Shown here in pieces: positions 13,985 to 15,669 of a stretch of DNA of 15,669 nucleotides. A program made the translations under genes and the position numbers. The stretch is from an uncultured Caryophanales bacterium (GTDB lineage: Bacteria; Bacillota_I; Bacilli_A; RF39; UBA660), in the NCBI GenBank assembly GCA_937897245.1, contig CALCBO010000248.1:1-15669 (forward strand), read 5' to 3'. The notes under the pieces are model-generated. The model was not told where the DNA came from, did no database searches, and worked only from the letters and a program-made list of their open reading frames with translations. Positions within the stretch are counted from its first letter, which is position 1. Each line of letters opens with the position of its first letter.

Positions 13985-14902
13985 ATGAAAATAAAGAAAA
14001 AAAGAATAAGAGTAAAGAAAAAAAATATGGCTATATTTATAATCTTTATTATGTTATTTACCTATGTCACAACAGAAACAATCTTAGCTATATCAAGTTC
14101 TTTAACAAATAAAACAGTAAAGAAAAAATCACCTAAAACAGTAGAAAAAACAAAAAAGAAAGAAGAAATCAAAGTGGAAGAAAAATCATCGTTCGAACAA
14201 TTCGATTACTACAATAAAGATTATCAAGATAGATATCAAAATTATAAAAGAAATAATCCTGATTTATCAGATGAACAAATAGTAAAAAATGTTAATATGC
14301 AACTAGATAAAAATCATTATGAAGATACTATTCCTGCTAAAAACTTAAATACTGAAAAAATCTTAGTTAATAAATACTATTACTTAGATAAAAACTATGT
14401 ACCAGATGACTTAGAAAAAATTAGTCAAGAATATGCTCTAAATGGAATGAAATTAACTCATGAAGCAAGAATAGCTTTTGAAAACATGTCTAAAAGTGCC
14501 GCAAAAGAAAATTTAAAAATAATAGCTATGTCTTCATATCGTAGTTATGATTACCAAGTAGATTTATACAATAAGTATGTTAAAAGTGATGGTAAAGAAA
14601 AAGCTGATACTTACTCTGGTCGTCCAGGTCACTCTGAACATCAAACTGGTCTAGCTACTGATGTTTATAATGTTAAAGAAACATATACTAATTTTGGTAA
14701 AACTAAAGAATATGAATGGATGCAAAATCATGCTCATGAATATGGCTTTATCTTAAGATTTCCAAAAGATAAAGAAGAAGAAACTGGATATCAATTTGAA
14801 TCATGGCATTACCGCTATGTAGGAAAAGAAATAGCAAAATACATTAAAGAGAATAATATTTCATTTGAAGAATACTACGCAACCATTATAAAAGATTGGT
14901 AA
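13985..14902 (+). CDS. VanY/DdcY-type metallo-carboxypeptidase (peptidase M15B)
   Basis: The protein is 305 residues: a basic start, a membrane anchor at ~15-35, a Lys/Glu-rich linker and an M15B LAS-fold catalytic domain (~115-295). Zinc and catalytic residues are all visible: SEHQTGLATD gives His219 and Asp226, and ESWHYRYVG gives Glu272 and His275. Other family signatures are SSYRSYDYQVDLYNKYV and HEYGFILRFP. It should cleave D-Ala from wall peptides outside the cell, a metal-dependent counterpart to the penicillin-sensitive enzyme encoded divergently. The ATG at 13985 (AGGTGA just upstream) is preferred over the ATG at 13964, which lies inside the -10 box. There are no vanH/A/X neighbours, so this is a housekeeping wall enzyme and not a resistance cassette. 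It is the only intact plus-strand gene in the window. Confidence 0.9.
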   Translation: MKIKKKRIRVKKKNMAIFIIFIMLFTYVTTETILAISSSLTNKTVKKKSPKTVEKTKKKEEIKVEEKSSFEQFDYYNKDYQDRYQNYKRNNPDLSDEQIVKNVNMQLDKNHYEDTIPAKNLNTEKILVNKYYYLDKNYVPDDLEKISQEYALNGMKLTHEARIAFENMSKSAAKENLKIIAMSSYRSYDYQVDLYNKYVKSDGKEKADTYSGRPGHSEHQTGLATDVYNVKETYTNFGKTKEYEWMQNHAHEYGFILRFPKDKEEETGYQFESWHYRYVGKEIAKYIKENNISFEEYYATIIKDW

Positions 14903-14923
14903 AATAACTATATATAATAAAAT

Positions 14924-14971
14924 AAAACTGATAAAAACATCATATTAGAAATTGATATTTTTATCAGTTTT
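14924..14971 (+). terminator. Long hairpin terminator after the VanY-like gene
   Basis: AAAACTGATAAAAA and TTTTTATCAGTTTT form a perfect 14-bp stem, extended inward by ATCA/TGAT after one mismatch, with a 10-nt loop. The run of T is short (four) and A-tracts face T-tracts, so it could work on both strands. It begins 22 nt after the stop codon. Confidence 0.65.
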
Positions 14972-15018
14972 CCTATTCCAAAAATCTATTCAAATACTAT
15001 TTGAACTAATTTTTAAAC

Positions 15019-15476
15019 CTATTTTTTTATTGTATCAGAATCATTTATATCTTTAACTTTTATTTTATCATATTTTTTCTTATTGGCATTTAAAACACCA
15101 TTTATCAAATCATATTCTCAACCAAACATTACCCCTAAATTTTCTAATTATTTCTATTAAAGCATCTTGAAGGATTAGTATATAATACTCTTACCATGTC
15201 CATCATTCTTTTTTCTAAAGCTTGGAGTGAAACTCTAGATATCTTTAGTAACCATCTTTTTGTTATATAATCTTCACTTGTGGTAGGATTGATAGAATAT
15301 GCCATATTAGTTAAGTCTCTATGTATACATGATAATTTATTTACTGGTTGCCCTCAGATACGAGCCCATCTTGCTGATAATTTTGAAGCAAATGTCATTA
15401 TTTCTTTTTGTAGTTCAAAAGCATTATCTACATAATCCAATCCACTTGGTCTTCGTTTAAATCTTGGTACTGACAT
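15019..15476 (-). pseudogene. Decayed DGR-accessory-like four-helix-bundle gene (Avd-like)
   Basis: From an ATG at 15476 (AAGGA 9 nt upstream) the minus strand encodes MSVPRFKRRPSGLDYVDNA, then FELQKEIMTFASKLSARWAR, an in-frame TGA at 15354-15352, GQPVNKLSCIHRDLTNMAYS, INPTTSEDYITKRWLLKISR, VSLQALEKRMMDMVRVLYTN and PSRCFNR, ending at TAG 15146-15144. The C-terminal part continues in another frame at 15117-15019 (EYDLINGVLNANKKKYDKIK). An opening like MSVPKxKR followed by a helical ~120-150-residue protein is what I know from small accessory proteins encoded beside DGR reverse transcriptases (four-helix bundle, Avd/S23-like fold). One stop plus a frame disruption at 15118-15143 make it a likely pseudogene. 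Family assignment rests on memory of the motif and helical pattern. An alternative is a generic S23-type four-helix protein unrelated to a DGR. Confidence 0.6.
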
Positions 15477-15505
15477 ATAACCATATCCTTTTTCTATTTA
15501 TTAGT

Positions 15506-15545
15506 ATCTAGAAGTCTATATAATAATAGACTTCTAGATTTTTTT
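15506..15545 (+). terminator. Strong orphan terminator-like hairpin
   Basis: A perfect 14-bp inverted repeat (core TCTAGAAGTCTAT/ATAGACTTCTAGA, loop ATAATA) is followed on the plus strand by seven T residues. No plus-strand gene precedes it within 500 bases, so its transcript is unidentified. On the minus strand it lies 29 nt before the decayed accessory-like gene, without a T tract. Confidence 0.7.
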
Positions 15546-15669
15546 AATCAGTCCTCACTTCTCTCACGCACTTTTGTTAGCTTTCACTATTTTGTCCTCA
15601 TTTCGGACATGGCAGAAGAGTTCCTTTTTCCAAAATAGTTCAGTCGGATTTTGTTCACTACTTCTTTCC
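15546..15669. other. Window-edge DNA of different composition, no assignable gene
   Basis: This stretch is visibly richer in G+C than the neighbouring DNA. Two minus-strand frames are open at the edge: one ends in TGA at 15566-15564 (34 codons, ...ELFCHVRNEDKIVKANKSA), the other in TAG at 15589-15587 (26 codons, ...IRLNYFGKRNSSAMSEMRTK). Either could be the 3' end of a gene beyond the window. I recognise neither, and the variable region at 8633-8758 has no counterpart here. Confidence 0.35.

Noticed and set aside
13985..14902. Vancomycin-resistance element (VanW and VanY family genes in one window)
   Set aside because: No vanHAX ligase/dehydrogenase/dipeptidase genes and no VanRS-type two-component genes are present. 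These families are common housekeeping wall proteins.
15352..15354. TGA read as a sense codon (Mollicutes-type code), which would mend part of the accessory-like gene
   Set aside because: Genes here use TGG for Trp and a TGA cleanly ends the gene at 4582. A second disruption (TAG and frame change near 15144) would remain in any case.
15480..15669. Possible DGR template repeat next to the accessory-like gene
   Set aside because: I compared both strands by eye with the variable region, including its CTCCGCTCGG and GCTTTCCGA ends. Nothing matches here or in 14903-15480.
1..15669. CRISPR array, tRNA or rRNA genes, complete insertion sequence
   Set aside because: I saw no regularly spaced direct repeats, no tRNA cloverleaf or rRNA segments, and no intact transposase on either strand.

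Overview
The window is very AT-rich DNA with compact minus-strand operons, strong AGGAGG-type ribosome binding sites, sigma-A-like promoters and many U-tract terminators. It carries spoVS, a DacF-type carboxypeptidase, VanW and VanY-like wall proteins, a serine T-box and lipoproteins. Together these point to a low-GC, probably spore-forming Bacillota lineage (Bacilli, gut-type), inferred from gene content only. The standard genetic code fits: TGG is used for Trp, and a TGA ends the gene at 4582.

Region by region. (a) 1-1529: a small lipoprotein gene preceded by a complete regulatory leader (promoter, yybP-ykoY-type Mn2+ riboswitch, intrinsic terminator), then an unknown Cys-cluster protein and a second lipoprotein. 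(b) 1598-5277: a four-gene minus-strand operon resembling B. subtilis ydjG-ydjH-ydjI (zinc-ribbon membrane protein, TPM-domain protein, SPFH/virion-core protein), headed by a Tim44-like zinc-ribbon membrane protein in place of a PspA gene. Its promoter sits inside a 7-bp dyad. (c) 5350-7350: serS under a serine T-box riboswitch, with a small envelope protein gene inserted between leader and serS. (d) 7352-8521: a zinc-ribbon multi-pass membrane protein. (e) 8633-9979: a membrane-anchored surface protein whose last ~40 codons are 50% G+C, almost entirely NNC/NNT, and end in the GVSPAFRL motif. This looks like the variable region of a diversity-generating retroelement (DGR) target. (f) 10123-14902: spoVS and cell-wall genes (VanW family, an SGNH-like protein lacking the catalytic serine, a D,D-carboxypeptidase, and a divergent VanY-type metallopeptidase). 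(g) 14903-15669: 767 bases without an intact gene. They hold the vanY terminator hairpin, a decayed gene resembling DGR-associated four-helix-bundle accessory (Avd-like) proteins, a strong orphan terminator, and edge DNA of different composition.

The most interesting theme is the DGR-type target in (e) together with the broken accessory-like gene in (g). No template repeat or reverse transcriptase is visible, so the system is either decayed, completed outside the window, or diversified in trans. The second theme is RNA regulation: two complete riboswitch leaders, each with an unexpected first gene.
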